This document shows positions 34,717 to 42,393 of a DNA stretch of 64,000 bases, piece by piece (positions within the stretch are counted from its first letter, which is position 1; each line of letters starts with the position of its first letter). A program made the translations under genes and the position numbers. The stretch is from Varunaivibrio sulfuroxidans (GTDB taxonomy: Bacteria > Pseudomonadota > Alphaproteobacteria > Rhodospirillales > Magnetovibrionaceae): the NCBI RefSeq assembly GCF_029318635.1, contig NZ_CP119676.1:2989001-3053000 (forward strand). Direction: 5' to 3'. The notes beneath the pieces are model-generated. The model ran no database searches. It had not been told where the DNA came from and worked only from the letters and a program-made list of their open reading frames with translations.

Positions 34717-36189
34717 TTACAGGCGAAATTGAACTTTGCCCGCGAAGACGCGGAACTGGTTGACGACGTCGGGCGGGATCAGGGCGTTGACGCGGTTGAC
34801 GTCGCCGGCGTCGCGCTCGACGACCAGGTCCGCCTTGAACTGCGCCATGCCTTCGGCCAGCCCCGCGTTTTCCCAGTCCTTGAACAGGGCGATCAGCTCG
34901 GCGCGGATCACGGACGGGGTGACGATCGCCTGGCCGGCGCCATATTCCGTGCCGTCCGACGCCAGTTTGTGGCGGGGGAACTTGGAGACGATGCGCGCGC
35001 GCACCGAGTAACGCAGATAGGCCAGCGTCTTGATCGTGGTCAAGTCGAGGTACGACGGGTCGGCGATGCCCGCCGCGTTGGTTTCGTACGTCGTGATCGC
35101 CCGTTCGATCAACACCCGCCCGCCGTCATCGACGCGGAAAGTGGAGACGCCGTCGAACAGCAGCAAATTGCGTTCCTCCAGCGTGAAACGCTGGCCGGCG
35201 TCGGGGGCCATGACGCCGGCCAGCGCCAGGGTTTGCAGCGGGCGCGCCGGGTCGATCCGGATGTGGAAAGCGGCGACGGCGCAAAGCGCGGCGGACCACG
35301 CCCACGGCGCGGACGGGCTGCCCGTCGCCGCGATGATGGTTAGGTGTTCGGAATTTCGCGCATTGCCCAAGGTGGTCAGCGCGGCGTGGGTTCCGGTGGC
35401 GGCGGCGTAAGCGTGGCCGTCCATCATCACCAGGGGACCGGCGCGGCGGGCGAGCTCGCTTTCCAACGCCGTCAGGTTGGCGGCGTCGGTGTAGGGCATG
35501 GCGATGTCGGTGTACCAGGCGTCGCCGAAGGCGGCGATCGCGCCTGCGATATCGGGGTTGGTCGCCCCGCCCGCCATCGCCGTGATGACGGCGGTCAGCC
35601 CGGTGGGCAGCGCCTCGCCGAAATTATAATTAACGCGCAGGTCGATGTCGTTGCCCGCAGCGCCCGCGCCCCGCGCGGTGATGTCCACCTGCGCCAATGT
35701 GACGGCGTTGACGGCGGCGGTGACCGGCAGATCGGTCGCGGCGTTGATGGCGGCGGCGGTGGCGGTGGCGACCGCGGCCGGGGTGTCGGCGGCCCCGACG
35801 CCGATGCGCACGCGCTGGCCCGCGATGTATAAATTGATCGTTCCCGCAGCGCCGAGGGCGCCGCCGAACAGGATTGATCCGGCGGCGGGCGCGGCGGCGA
35901 CGTCGTCATCCAGCGCGATCGCCCAACTTTCCGTCCAGGTGTTGGCGGCTTTGAGGGCGCGGAACTGGAGGTGCGCCATCGAGCCGCGCCCGAAGGCGGC
36001 CTCGGCGGCGGCCTCGTCCAGGATTTGCACCGGGGTCAACGCGGGCTGGGTTCCGGCGGCCAATTTTTGACCGATGACCAAAATCCGCGACGGCATCCCG
36101 GGCAGGCCGCGCACGGCGGCGCTGTTGTCGAATTCCAGATATGCGCCGGGCGTGCGCAGATCGATGGGGATTTGGTTGAAGGAAATCAT
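34717..36189 (-). CDS. Contractile tail sheath protein (Mu gpL-like)
   Basis: A 490-aa sheath protein. The opening ISFNQIPIDLRTPGAYLEFDNSAAVRGL, the insertion domain rich in alanine, and the C-terminal blocks RFTLEERNLLLFDGVSTFRVDDGG and LRYSVRARIVSKFPRHKL are family hallmarks. It follows the gp38-like gene with an overlap of four bases (ATGA). Its presence makes this a myovirus-type Mu relative rather than a siphovirus such as D3112 or B3. Confidence 0.93.
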   Translation of the reverse strand: MISFNQIPIDLRTPGAYLEFDNSAAVRGLPGMPSRILVIGQKLAAGTQPALTPVQILDEAAAEAAFGRGSMAHLQFRALKAANTWTESWAIALDDDVAAAPAAGSILFGGALGAAGTINLYIAGQRVRIGVGAADTPAAVATATAAAINAATDLPVTAAVNAVTLAQVDITARGAGAAGNDIDLRVNYNFGEALPTGLTAVITAMAGGATNPDIAGAIAAFGDAWYTDIAMPYTDAANLTALESELARRAGPLVMMDGHAYAAATGTHAALTTLGNARNSEHLTIIAATGSPSAPWAWSAALCAVAAFHIRIDPARPLQTLALAGVMAPDAGQRFTLEERNLLLFDGVSTFRVDDGGRVLIERAITTYETNAAGIADPSYLDLTTIKTLAYLRYSVRARIVSKFPRHKLASDGTEYGAGQAIVTPSVIRAELIALFKDWENAGLAEGMAQFKADLVVERDAGDVNRVNALIPPDVVNQFRVFAGKVQFRL

Positions 36190-36452
36190 TTGCCGGACTC
36201 CTTAGCTTTGGCAGGGGCTTTGGTGGGGGCCTTTGTGGGGGCCGGGGCGGGCTTGGCGGCGTCGCCGTCGGCGATTTCGAAGGGTTTTTCGATCGCGGCG
36301 GATTTCGCCACGTCGCCGGCGCGAAGACGGCGCCGCCAGTACGGATCGGCGGCGTCAACGTCCGCGCCGGTGGGCGGAAGATGGCCGCCCTTGGGATCGC
36401 GGACCTTGAGCCCGGCGGTGGGAATAATGTGGACGGTTTTGGCGGGGGGCAT
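36186..36452 (-). CDS. DUF2635 (Mu gp38-like) protein
   Basis: An 88-aa protein. The N-terminal AKTVHIIPTAGLKVRDPKGGHLPPTG and PYWRRRLRAGDV are the DUF2635 signature. The C-terminus is a proline/alanine/lysine-rich tail (APTKAPTKAPAKAK) that is likely disordered. It sits between the gp37-like protein and the sheath, as in Mu. Its role in tail assembly is unknown. Confidence 0.82.
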   Translation of the reverse strand: MPPAKTVHIIPTAGLKVRDPKGGHLPPTGADVDAADPYWRRRLRAGDVAKSAAIEKPFEIADGDAAKPAPAPTKAPTKAPAKAKESGK

Positions 36453-36454
36453 CG

Positions 36455-37051
36455 TTAGATCTCCAAATTGGTCAGGGTGTCGGCGGCGTCCGGGGTCGCG
36501 GCGGGCAGCGGCGGGGCGACGTTGCCGTGGGGCGGGATGTCCCAATCGGCGTGGAAGGTGGAAAATGCGCCCAGCGCACCGGCATCGACGGCGCGCGGGT
36601 TTTCGTCGTAGGACGTGTGCAGTTCCAGGGCGTAGATGCTGGCGTCCTTGTTTTGCAGGATTGAGCGCACCGCGCCCGGGCGGATGGGATCGATGGCGAG
36701 GCCAAGGTCCCGGCCGTCCAACAAGGCGCGAATATCCTCAAGCATTTGGTAGGTGCCGACCTTGCCGCCCGCGCCGCGCCTCTGGGCCGCTTCGTTGCGG
36801 CGGTTTTTTTGGCAGAGGAAGACGGTGAACGCCGGTCGGTGGCGGGTCTTGCCGCCGGGGCCGTCCTCGGGCCGGGGCTCGCCGCCGTACATGACGAAGA
36901 CGGCGGGGAACGATTGGGTGGCCTGGCGCAGGTTCGCGCCGCCCAGTTGATCGCCGTAGCTTTCCACCGCGCGCGGGGTCCACCCCAACGCGCCGGCGGC
37001 AACCGCGGCGGCGACGCGGTCGATGATCGCCTGTTCGATGGCCCCGATCAT
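36455..37051 (-). CDS. DUF1834 (Mu gp37-like) tail completion protein
   Basis: A 198-aa protein. Its opening IGAIEQAIIDRVAAAVAAG, then the ATQSFPAVFVMYGGEPRPE strand and TYQMLEDIRALLDGRDLGL, match the DUF1834 family. It is probably a tail terminator or completion factor at the head-tail joint. It starts four bases inside the end of the gpG-like gene, a tight coupling. Confidence 0.82.
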   Translation of the reverse strand: MIGAIEQAIIDRVAAAVAAGALGWTPRAVESYGDQLGGANLRQATQSFPAVFVMYGGEPRPEDGPGGKTRHRPAFTVFLCQKNRRNEAAQRRGAGGKVGTYQMLEDIRALLDGRDLGLAIDPIRPGAVRSILQNKDASIYALELHTSYDENPRAVDAGALGAFSTFHADWDIPPHGNVAPPLPAATPDAADTLTNLEI

Positions 37052-37494
37052 TGGATCGCCTCCGCCAGATAGTCATCGACGATATGGCCGATCTCGCGTT
37101 CGTCACCGGCCGACAGGCCCAGGTACGGTCGCGCCGGGATGGTCGCGGCGTGGCCCCGCCCGGCCCGCCCGCCGGCCTGCTGGATCGCGGCATAGATCAC
37201 GTTGGTGCCGACCTCGACCGCGTCACGACCGGGGTCGTGGGTGACCGACGTCATCAAGCGTCCGCTATTGATTAGGGTCTTGCCGCCTTCGCTGAGGGCG
37301 CGGATCGACGGCGTCCAGGGCGCGCCGGTGGGATCGACGCCGTTTTCGAATCGATCGATGGTGGAGGCGACCAGCATCGATCCGATCTCGTCCATCAACG
37401 GCGTCATGTCGGCCACGCGGGCGGCGAGGCGTTTAAAACGCGCGTCGATGGCGGTGAGATCGCGGGTGTCGATATGGATGGCGACGCCGGTCAT
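37048..37494 (-). CDS. Phage virion morphogenesis protein (Mu gpG-like)
   Basis: A 148-aa protein of the virion morphogenesis family (PF05069-type). IHIDTRDLTAIDARFKRL, the TIDRFENGVDPTGAPWTPS core and LINSGRLMTSVTH are diagnostic, followed by a VIYAAIQQAGG motif. I chose the ATG at 37494, which overlaps the TGA of the DUF1320 gene; a TTG one codon upstream is also possible. It is needed for head-tail joining. Confidence 0.85.
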   Translation of the reverse strand: MTGVAIHIDTRDLTAIDARFKRLAARVADMTPLMDEIGSMLVASTIDRFENGVDPTGAPWTPSIRALSEGGKTLINSGRLMTSVTHDPGRDAVEVGTNVIYAAIQQAGGRAGRGHAATIPARPYLGLSAGDEREIGHIVDDYLAEAIQ

Positions 37495-37919
37495 CAAAAG
37501 CCCCCCATGCTGTCTTTGTTAAAGACCGCCGCCGGGCCGGCGATGGCGGGCGCGCCGGTGGTGTCGGCGGCGGGCTCCGCCCCTGCGATATCCAATTCGG
37601 CGACGCCGCGCGAGATATCGCGCAGCAGGGCGATGGCGTCCTTATAAGCAGCGGTGACCTCGTCCAGCGGCGCGTCCTTGTATAAATGTTTGCGCGCGAT
37701 ATCGCAGGCGACCTTGACCAACAGGGCGGGCGTGGCGATCAGCGGCAGGTCGTAGCGCACCGCGATGTAGCCGTCGATGGCGGCGTCGGCGTCGGCCAGC
37801 GCGCCGGCGAGCACTTGGGCGTCGATCGCGCCCAGCGGCGGGTCGGCGCGATCGGTCAGCTCGATCAGCTCCTGCGCACCAAAACGGTCGATCATGTCTT
37901 GCGCGGTTGCGTAGGTCAC
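37494..37919 (-). CDS. DUF1320 (Mu gp36-like) head completion protein
   Basis: A 141-aa head-tail connector. TYATAQDMIDRFGAQELIELTDR and then ADADAAIDGYIAVRYDLPL are the typical DUF1320 start, with DIARKHLYKDAP after it. It begins with GTG at 37919 after AAGGAACC, a good ribosome binding site. It is preceded by a GC-rich hairpin that follows the capsid genes. Confidence 0.85.
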   Translation of the reverse strand: MTYATAQDMIDRFGAQELIELTDRADPPLGAIDAQVLAGALADADAAIDGYIAVRYDLPLIATPALLVKVACDIARKHLYKDAPLDEVTAAYKDAIALLRDISRGVAELDIAGAEPAADTTGAPAIAGPAAVFNKDSMGGF

Positions 37920-37946
37920 ACGGATGGTTCCTTATATATAAGAGAG

Positions 37947-37980
37947 TCCTCGGGCGGGCGGGGCGGCGTCCGCCCGAGGA
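37947..37980 (-). terminator. Intra-operon hairpin after capsid genes
   Basis: A perfect 11-bp stem (37947-37957 and 37970-37980, TCCTCGGGCGG / CCGCCCGAGGA) with a 12-base loop. On the minus strand it follows the capsid gene and the 71-aa gene, and precedes the head completion genes. It lacks a strong T-tract, so a partial terminator or an mRNA-stabilising end for the abundant capsid message is likely. Confidence 0.5.
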
Positions 37981-38033
37981 AGTTTTAGGCTTTTGCGAAA
38001 CGATCCACCGCCCGGACCGTTTCGGCCTCTGGG

Positions 38034-38249
38034 TTATTCCTTCGGCGGTTTGCCCGCTTTTGCGCCCGGCGCCTTTCCGTCCGGCGAGGGCGTGTTCGGG
38101 GTCGGGGTCGTGACGGGCTCCAGGCGTCCGGCGGCGACGTGGGCCGCGGCGGCGGCCTCGTCGATATCGACGGTGTCGCCGTCGGCGTACAATTTGCCGT
38201 CCATCAGCAGGGGCATGTCGCCCTTTAAAAGGTATTTTTTCGTGGTCAT
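38034..38249 (-). CDS. Small phage head-region protein
   Basis: A 71-aa protein starting at ATG 38249. The first 45 residues (KKYLLKGDMPLLMDGKLYADGDTVDIDEAAAAAHVAAGRLEPV) form a small beta domain like the short proteins found next to the capsid gene in many tailed phages. The C-terminal 25 residues are proline/lysine-rich and disordered. The function is not known; a decoration or joining role fits the location. Confidence 0.7.
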   Translation of the reverse strand: MTTKKYLLKGDMPLLMDGKLYADGDTVDIDEAAAAAHVAAGRLEPVTTPTPNTPSPDGKAPGAKAGKPPKE

Positions 38250-38262
38250 GATCCGGTCTCCC

Positions 38263-39201
38263 TTACACCACTGCATCCTGGATGAAGCACCCGGCGCGGT
38301 TGGCGATGGCCAGCTCCTTGACCGTCTCGCCGGCGCGCACCGAGACCCCGCCGCGCAGGCCGATGTCGAGGTCCTTGGTCCCCGCGACGCGATCGCCGTA
38401 CTGGGCGGTAAAACCGAAAGTGACGCCGCCGCCGGTGTTGACCGTCCGGTCGATAAAGACGCCCGCGATATGGTTGCCCCAGACGCGGGCGATCCCCGCG
38501 GGCTGGCCGGGCTTGGCGAGGTTGACGCGCGAGGCCCCGACCAAAATTTGATCGACCTCGAACAGGTCGGCCATGGCCTGGCGCGACGCCATACCCTTGT
38601 CGCCGCCGTTGTGGTTGATCGCCTTGAGGATATCGGGGTGCCGGCGGGTGACCGACCAGGAGCGTTGACCGAAGACCAGTTTGTTCGGCCGCATGAAGCA
38701 AGCGTCGAGCATGTCGGTAATCTGCCCGATCGGATCGGAATTGACGAAGTCGGAAAACTGGCTGGTTCCGGCCAGTTGGATTTTATTGGCGGCGTTGTAA
38801 CTCGCCGCGTTGAAGACGATGTCGCGGGCGCGCAGCTCACGGTCGAGGACGACGATGTTGGTCGCCCGTTCGGCGGCCTGCTTGCGGGGGTCGAAGCCCT
38901 TTCGGTCGGCCTCGGCGATGGTGTCGTTGTCGAGCGGCACGGCGATGCCGAAATCGGTGCACTCGGCGGTGGCATCCTGGCCGTCGATCTCGACCATGTT
39001 CGGGCTGGACCGCCGCCCGATGCGCGTGTCGGGCACGGCGAAGGCGTCCGCCTCGTTATAGATCTGGTAGCCGAATTTCAGCCCGCCGACCTTGACGCGG
39101 GGCAACACGTCGTCGGCGATCAGGCTGGCGTCGGGGTTGTGGTAGGCGACGGCGATCGCCGTCAGGACGGGGTCTTCGGTGTATTGGGTGTACGTGGGCA
39201 T
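38263..39201 (-). CDS. Major capsid protein
   Basis: A 312-aa protein expected to have the HK97 fold. The segments YHNPDASLIADDVLPRVKVGGL, DTRIGRRSSPNMVEIDG, LDNDTIAEADRKGFDP and ANKLVFG-like PNKLVFGQRSW agree with the capsid proteins of non-Mu-type transposable phages rather than with Mu gpT. It lies directly after the protease/scaffold and decoration genes, the standard order. The closing GETVKELAIANRAGCFIQDAV is the usual C-terminal strand. Confidence 0.83.
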   Translation of the reverse strand: MPTYTQYTEDPVLTAIAVAYHNPDASLIADDVLPRVKVGGLKFGYQIYNEADAFAVPDTRIGRRSSPNMVEIDGQDATAECTDFGIAVPLDNDTIAEADRKGFDPRKQAAERATNIVVLDRELRARDIVFNAASYNAANKIQLAGTSQFSDFVNSDPIGQITDMLDACFMRPNKLVFGQRSWSVTRRHPDILKAINHNGGDKGMASRQAMADLFEVDQILVGASRVNLAKPGQPAGIARVWGNHIAGVFIDRTVNTGGGVTFGFTAQYGDRVAGTKDLDIGLRGGVSVRAGETVKELAIANRAGCFIQDAVV

Positions 39202-39221
39202 GGATTTTTCCTTTTGCTGGG

Positions 39222-39641
39222 TCAGGCGACGCCGGGGGCGATCAAAATGCCGCCGATGTCGCCGGCGACGCCGCCGACCATGGCGATGCCGATGATGCGC
39301 TCGCCGGTGGCCGCCGACGTGGTGGCGTTCTGGGTGTAGGCGGCGGCGGTGTTTTCCGTGTGGGTGTGGCGCGCGGCGGCGACGGCGGCCCCGGTGGCGT
39401 CGGTCGTCACCAGGTCGCCCTGGGCGATCGCGCCGCCGAAATCGACATCGACGACGCCGCTAAAAATCACGTCGATGCGATCGCCGGGCAGCGCCGCGCC
39501 GCGCGCGCCGGTGACGCCGATGAGCGTATCCGTGGCGGCGGCGGCCTGTTCGACCGCGCCCGCGGCGGCGGCGAACTTGACGATGCGCCGGGGCAAAATG
39601 GCCGCGGCGGCGGTGTAATTTTTGATCAATCCCAAGTCCAT
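39222..39641 (-). CDS. Head decoration protein (DUF2190-like)
   Basis: A 139-aa protein between protease and capsid genes. It is a glycine/alanine-rich beta protein (RIVKFAAAAGAVEQAAAATDTLIGVTG, then DVIFSGVVDVDFGGAIAQGDLVTTD), much like the DUF2190 capsid cement proteins. The ATG at 39641 shares its A with the protease TGA. It should bind the outside of the mature capsid; the assignment is by pattern and position. Confidence 0.72.
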   Translation of the reverse strand: MDLGLIKNYTAAAAILPRRIVKFAAAAGAVEQAAAATDTLIGVTGARGAALPGDRIDVIFSGVVDVDFGGAIAQGDLVTTDATGAAVAAARHTHTENTAAAYTQNATTSAATGERIIGIAMVGGVAGDIGGILIAPGVA

Positions 39642-40276
39642 CACTTGGCTCCTTTCATAACGTGATCGACGGCGTCCGAAGTGCTGACGGTGACGCCCTT
39701 GCCCGCCATCTCGATCTGATAGGCGCGCGCGGCGATGGCGATTTCGCCCGTCTTCACGCCGCGCGGGGCGTCGCCCGTGGCGGCGCCGGGGGCGACGATG
39801 ACCGGGGCCTTGCCCGCGAATTCCTTGAAGCTGGCCAAGTCCTTTTTGGCCAACGCCAACGCCCAGTCCTTGTTGGCGGGCGTGATCTTGCCCGCCGCCA
39901 TCGCTTTTTGAACGGCGCCGGCGGCGTCTTTTTCCGCCAGGTCGTCTTGCAACGCCTTCAAGGCGGCGCTTTGTTCGCGAAAGGCCGCCACCGAGACGAA
40001 TTGGCTCGGGTCGGGCCGCGCGGTGGCGGTGGCGACGTTACCGTCCTTTAGGGCGGCCACGGCGGCGGCGATGTCTTCGGGCCGGGCGTCGCCCTCCAAT
40101 TCCAGTGCGGCGGCGGTCGCGGCGATGACGCCGACGTTTTGGGCGTTGGCGGCGGCCAGCGCCGTGGCGGCGGCGATGATGGCGGGGCCGTCGGCGTCGG
40201 CGCTGGCCGCATGGGGCAGGCCGAGCGCCGCGGCGAGCGCCTTGAGGTGTTCTTCGTCCATAACTTGGGGAGGCAT
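39641..40276 (-). CDS. Predicted internal-start scaffold (Mu Z-like)
   Basis: An in-frame ATG at 40276 inside the protease gene is preceded by AAAGGACC at normal spacing. It would give a 211-aa product containing only the helical scaffold region and the C-terminus. In Mu the scaffold Z is made exactly this way from inside gene I. A second ATG five codons further (40261) is also possible. Translation from here is inference. Confidence 0.5.
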   Translation of the reverse strand: MPPQVMDEEHLKALAAALGLPHAASADADGPAIIAAATALAAANAQNVGVIAATAAALELEGDARPEDIAAAVAALKDGNVATATARPDPSQFVSVAAFREQSAALKALQDDLAEKDAAGAVQKAMAAGKITPANKDWALALAKKDLASFKEFAGKAPVIVAPGAATGDAPRGVKTGEIAIAARAYQIEMAGKGVTVSTSDAVDHVMKGAK

Positions 40277-40732
40277 AACTTGGGGTCCTTTCGTTTGGGC
40301 GCCCGCGAGGGCGGGCAGGTCGTGGATGGCGGGATTGTTGGTCAGGGCGGCGCGGATGATCCGCCGAACGTCGCCTTTTTTGTCGATCTCGAACGTCGGG
40401 CTCAGGTAGCGGTATTCTTTGGCCGCGAGGTGGGCGCGGGCGCGGTCGGTCCATTCGACCCGCGCCCAGACGCCGTCGGGCCGCCCCTCGATCCGTTTGA
40501 TCCAACCGGCGGCCGGCGCGGGCTGGCCGTTTTTGGGGGAAAAATCCGTTTGATGCTCGTAGTCGATGACCAGGTCGATCGCCGCGTCGCTGGCGGCGGC
40601 GACGGCGGCGGGATCGGCCACGCGCCATTTACGCCCATCGGCGGCGTCGATCGCGCCGGCGGGCATCAATTTAATCCAGTCCGGCGCGCCGTCCGGGATC
40701 CGGCTGGCGCAGGTGGCGTAAATGGCGGACAT
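39641..40732 (-). CDS. Mu gpI-like head maturation protease
   Basis: A 363-aa protease-scaffold protein of the Mu I family. N-terminal serine protease part: PDWIKLMPAG, IDLVIDYEHQTDFSP and YRYLSPTFEID at about residues 107-117. C-terminal part: scaffold-like, long, helical and alanine-rich. An in-frame ATG at residue 153 with its own ribosome binding site can give a separate scaffold. The gene starts at 40732 after a 470-base gap that probably carries a late promoter. Confidence 0.85.
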   Translation of the reverse strand: MSAIYATCASRIPDGAPDWIKLMPAGAIDAADGRKWRVADPAAVAAASDAAIDLVIDYEHQTDFSPKNGQPAPAAGWIKRIEGRPDGVWARVEWTDRARAHLAAKEYRYLSPTFEIDKKGDVRRIIRAALTNNPAIHDLPALAGAQTKGPQVMPPQVMDEEHLKALAAALGLPHAASADADGPAIIAAATALAAANAQNVGVIAATAAALELEGDARPEDIAAAVAALKDGNVATATARPDPSQFVSVAAFREQSAALKALQDDLAEKDAAGAVQKAMAAGKITPANKDWALALAKKDLASFKEFAGKAPVIVAPGAATGDAPRGVKTGEIAIAARAYQIEMAGKGVTVSTSDAVDHVMKGAK

Positions 40733-41202
40733 ATTCTCGCGTCCTCGTGGCTGGTTGATAAAGGGTTGCCTCGCTTGGCTGTTGGTGGCAGCTTATGGGG
40801 ATGCGGCGCGGCCGTCCCCCCGGACAATTGTCAGGGGGGGCCGAAGCCCGGGTGTCAGGGGACCGACCCGCAAAACCGATCCCACCCCCGCCATAGAAAA
40901 GCCCACCATAAACATCCCACCCGCCACGAACGGCGCACCGCTTGCGGGCGTATGTGCCCGATTGCCGGGCCATTTAAGGGGGCATTTAATGGGTCATGGG
41001 GTGGCGCGGCGGGGTTGGTCGCTCAAACCCCCGTAAAGGGCCTGACGGGGCGAATTTTCGTGGAAGTGGATTTTGGGGGGGATTGGGGCTATAATCTGAG
41101 AACGCGCGGGCGACGCGGTGAACCTCCCAGCCGTAACACGGTCACAGCATCGCCTGGAACCGGAGTGCTATGTGAGGGACTTGGGAGTCCTCACCCCGCG
41201 CG
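40733..41202. other. Late-gene control region between gpF and protease genes
   Basis: The longest gap in the phage late region (470 bases). No frame on either strand has a plausible protein. Near 40815-40861 it holds a set of TGTCA/TGACA repeats that recurs in front of the lysozyme gene. That suggests a promoter for the head genes. The rest is GC-rich with a few short inverted repeats. Confidence 0.5.
40815..40861 (-). promoter_or_regulatory. Candidate activator site before protease gene
   Basis: Contains the palindrome GACAATTGTC flanked by C- and G-runs. A second TGTCAGGGG lies 24 bases further (TGTCA at 40829-40833 and 40853-40857). The same elements stand before the lysozyme gene (47871-47908). 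It lies 83 or more bases upstream of the protease start. A binding site for the Mor-family activator is the most likely meaning. Confidence 0.45.
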
Positions 41203-42393
41203 TCACTTCCCCTTAAAATCCTCGGGCCAATCCCTGATGACCTCGCCCCTTGTGGTGACGCGCTTGACGTCATCCATATTCGCGCGGCGGAAGCTGAGCA
41301 GGAACATGGCCTTCCCGGTTTGAGTCGTCTTCATCGCGGCGTAGTACAACTGGCCTGCCTGGTGATGGAGCGCCAAGGTGCGCTTTCCGTCCTGCACCAC
41401 GCGCCCGAGCGCCATGATGTTGGGGAGTACGCGATACTCATCGACCGTGAGCTCCGGGTGGCTGTCCAGCTGCTTGAGCATTGTGTCCCGGCTCAAGTCC
41501 ACCCGGCGCACGGTCGCGCCGATCGCGTTGGCCAGAGTGTCGTCGACATAGCCCACCGGGAATGTCCCGTCCGTCCGGCCCTTCAGGAAATTTTCGAAGT
41601 CCGGCTGCTGCACGGCCAAGCGTGCGGACTCGTGGCCGATGGCGGGCATTCGGTATTTCGCCGGGTCGATAGGCGTGCGCTGAGCGGCCTTGCCGACATT
41701 GTAATCGAATCCGGGGTCGATGCCGACGGGAACATGGGAGGTTTCGCCGGTGCGCGAATTGGTCCAGGGACGGGTCTGTGTTTTGGGCGGTGGGGAAACC
41801 CGGTGGCCAAAGCGTTTCAGATCGCGTTCGGACAGCTGCTGAACGGTGCATCGACAACGCCAGCCGTTGGGCGGGTAGTGGGTGGACCAAAACGGATCGT
41901 CCACCGGCCGCACGGTGCCGTTCCACGCCTTGTGCCGGGGCCGTGTGCGCCCGTCCATCACGGCGACGTAGCGCAAATACGGTCGCCGCGCCTTGACCCG
42001 TTCGATCCGTTGCCAATGACCGGCGGCGTAAGCCGTTCGCATGTTCATGTCGAAAATGATCTTGAGGCGGCGGTCGGAGCCCAACTGCGCCATTTTGACT
42101 TTCCCGGTCTTGGGGTCGGTCATCATTTTTTGACCCCACCATCCCTTGGCTTGCAGGATGGGGCGGATGTTTTTTTTAAAATCGTTCAGCGTGACGCCCT
42201 TGGCGATGGCGGCGTCTACCGCGCCGCGGATGTCCTCTAGGACGTCCAGGCGCACGACCTTGGCGACGGTCCAGGCGACGGCGTGTTCTTCTTTCAAGAC
42301 ATCCTGCCAAGCGAAGCCGACGGCATAGCCCTTGCGCTTAAAATAGGCGACCGCCTCCTTCGGGGGCAGGTCTTTGAATTTAATTTCCGCCAT
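41203..42393 (-). CDS. Mu gpF-like head morphogenesis protein with C-terminal nuclease-like domain
   Basis: A 396-aa minor head protein. The Mu F core runs from about 1-215: PPKEAVAYFKRKGY, MNMRTAYAAGHWQRIERVKARRPYLRYVAVMDGRTRPRHKAWNG and NGWRCRCTV. The extra C-terminal part (about 290-396) has LTVDEYRVLPNIMALGRVVQDGKRTLALHHQAGQLYYAAMKTTQTGKAMFLLSF. It resembles the PBECR (phage barnase/EndoU/colicin/RelE-like) nuclease domains seen fused to head proteins. The start overlaps the corrected end of the portal gene by 14 bases. Confidence 0.82.
   Translation of the reverse strand: MAEIKFKDLPPKEAVAYFKRKGYAVGFAWQDVLKEEHAVAWTVAKVVRLDVLEDIRGAVDAAIAKGVTLNDFKKNIRPILQAKGWWGQKMMTDPKTGKVKMAQLGSDRRLKIIFDMNMRTAYAAGHWQRIERVKARRPYLRYVAVMDGRTRPRHKAWNGTVRPVDDPFWSTHYPPNGWRCRCTVQQLSERDLKRFGHRVSPPPKTQTRPWTNSRTGETSHVPVGIDPGFDYNVGKAAQRTPIDPAKYRMPAIGHESARLAVQQPDFENFLKGRTDGTFPVGYVDDTLANAIGATVRRVDLSRDTMLKQLDSHPELTVDEYRVLPNIMALGRVVQDGKRTLALHHQAGQLYYAAMKTTQTGKAMFLLSFRRANMDDVKRVTTRGEVIRDWPEDFKGK

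Noticed and set aside
40139-41323. A 394-aa plus-strand frame over the gpI-gpF gap
   Set aside because: It lies antisense to the protease gene and crosses the control region. The composition is typical of a GC-rich shadow frame.
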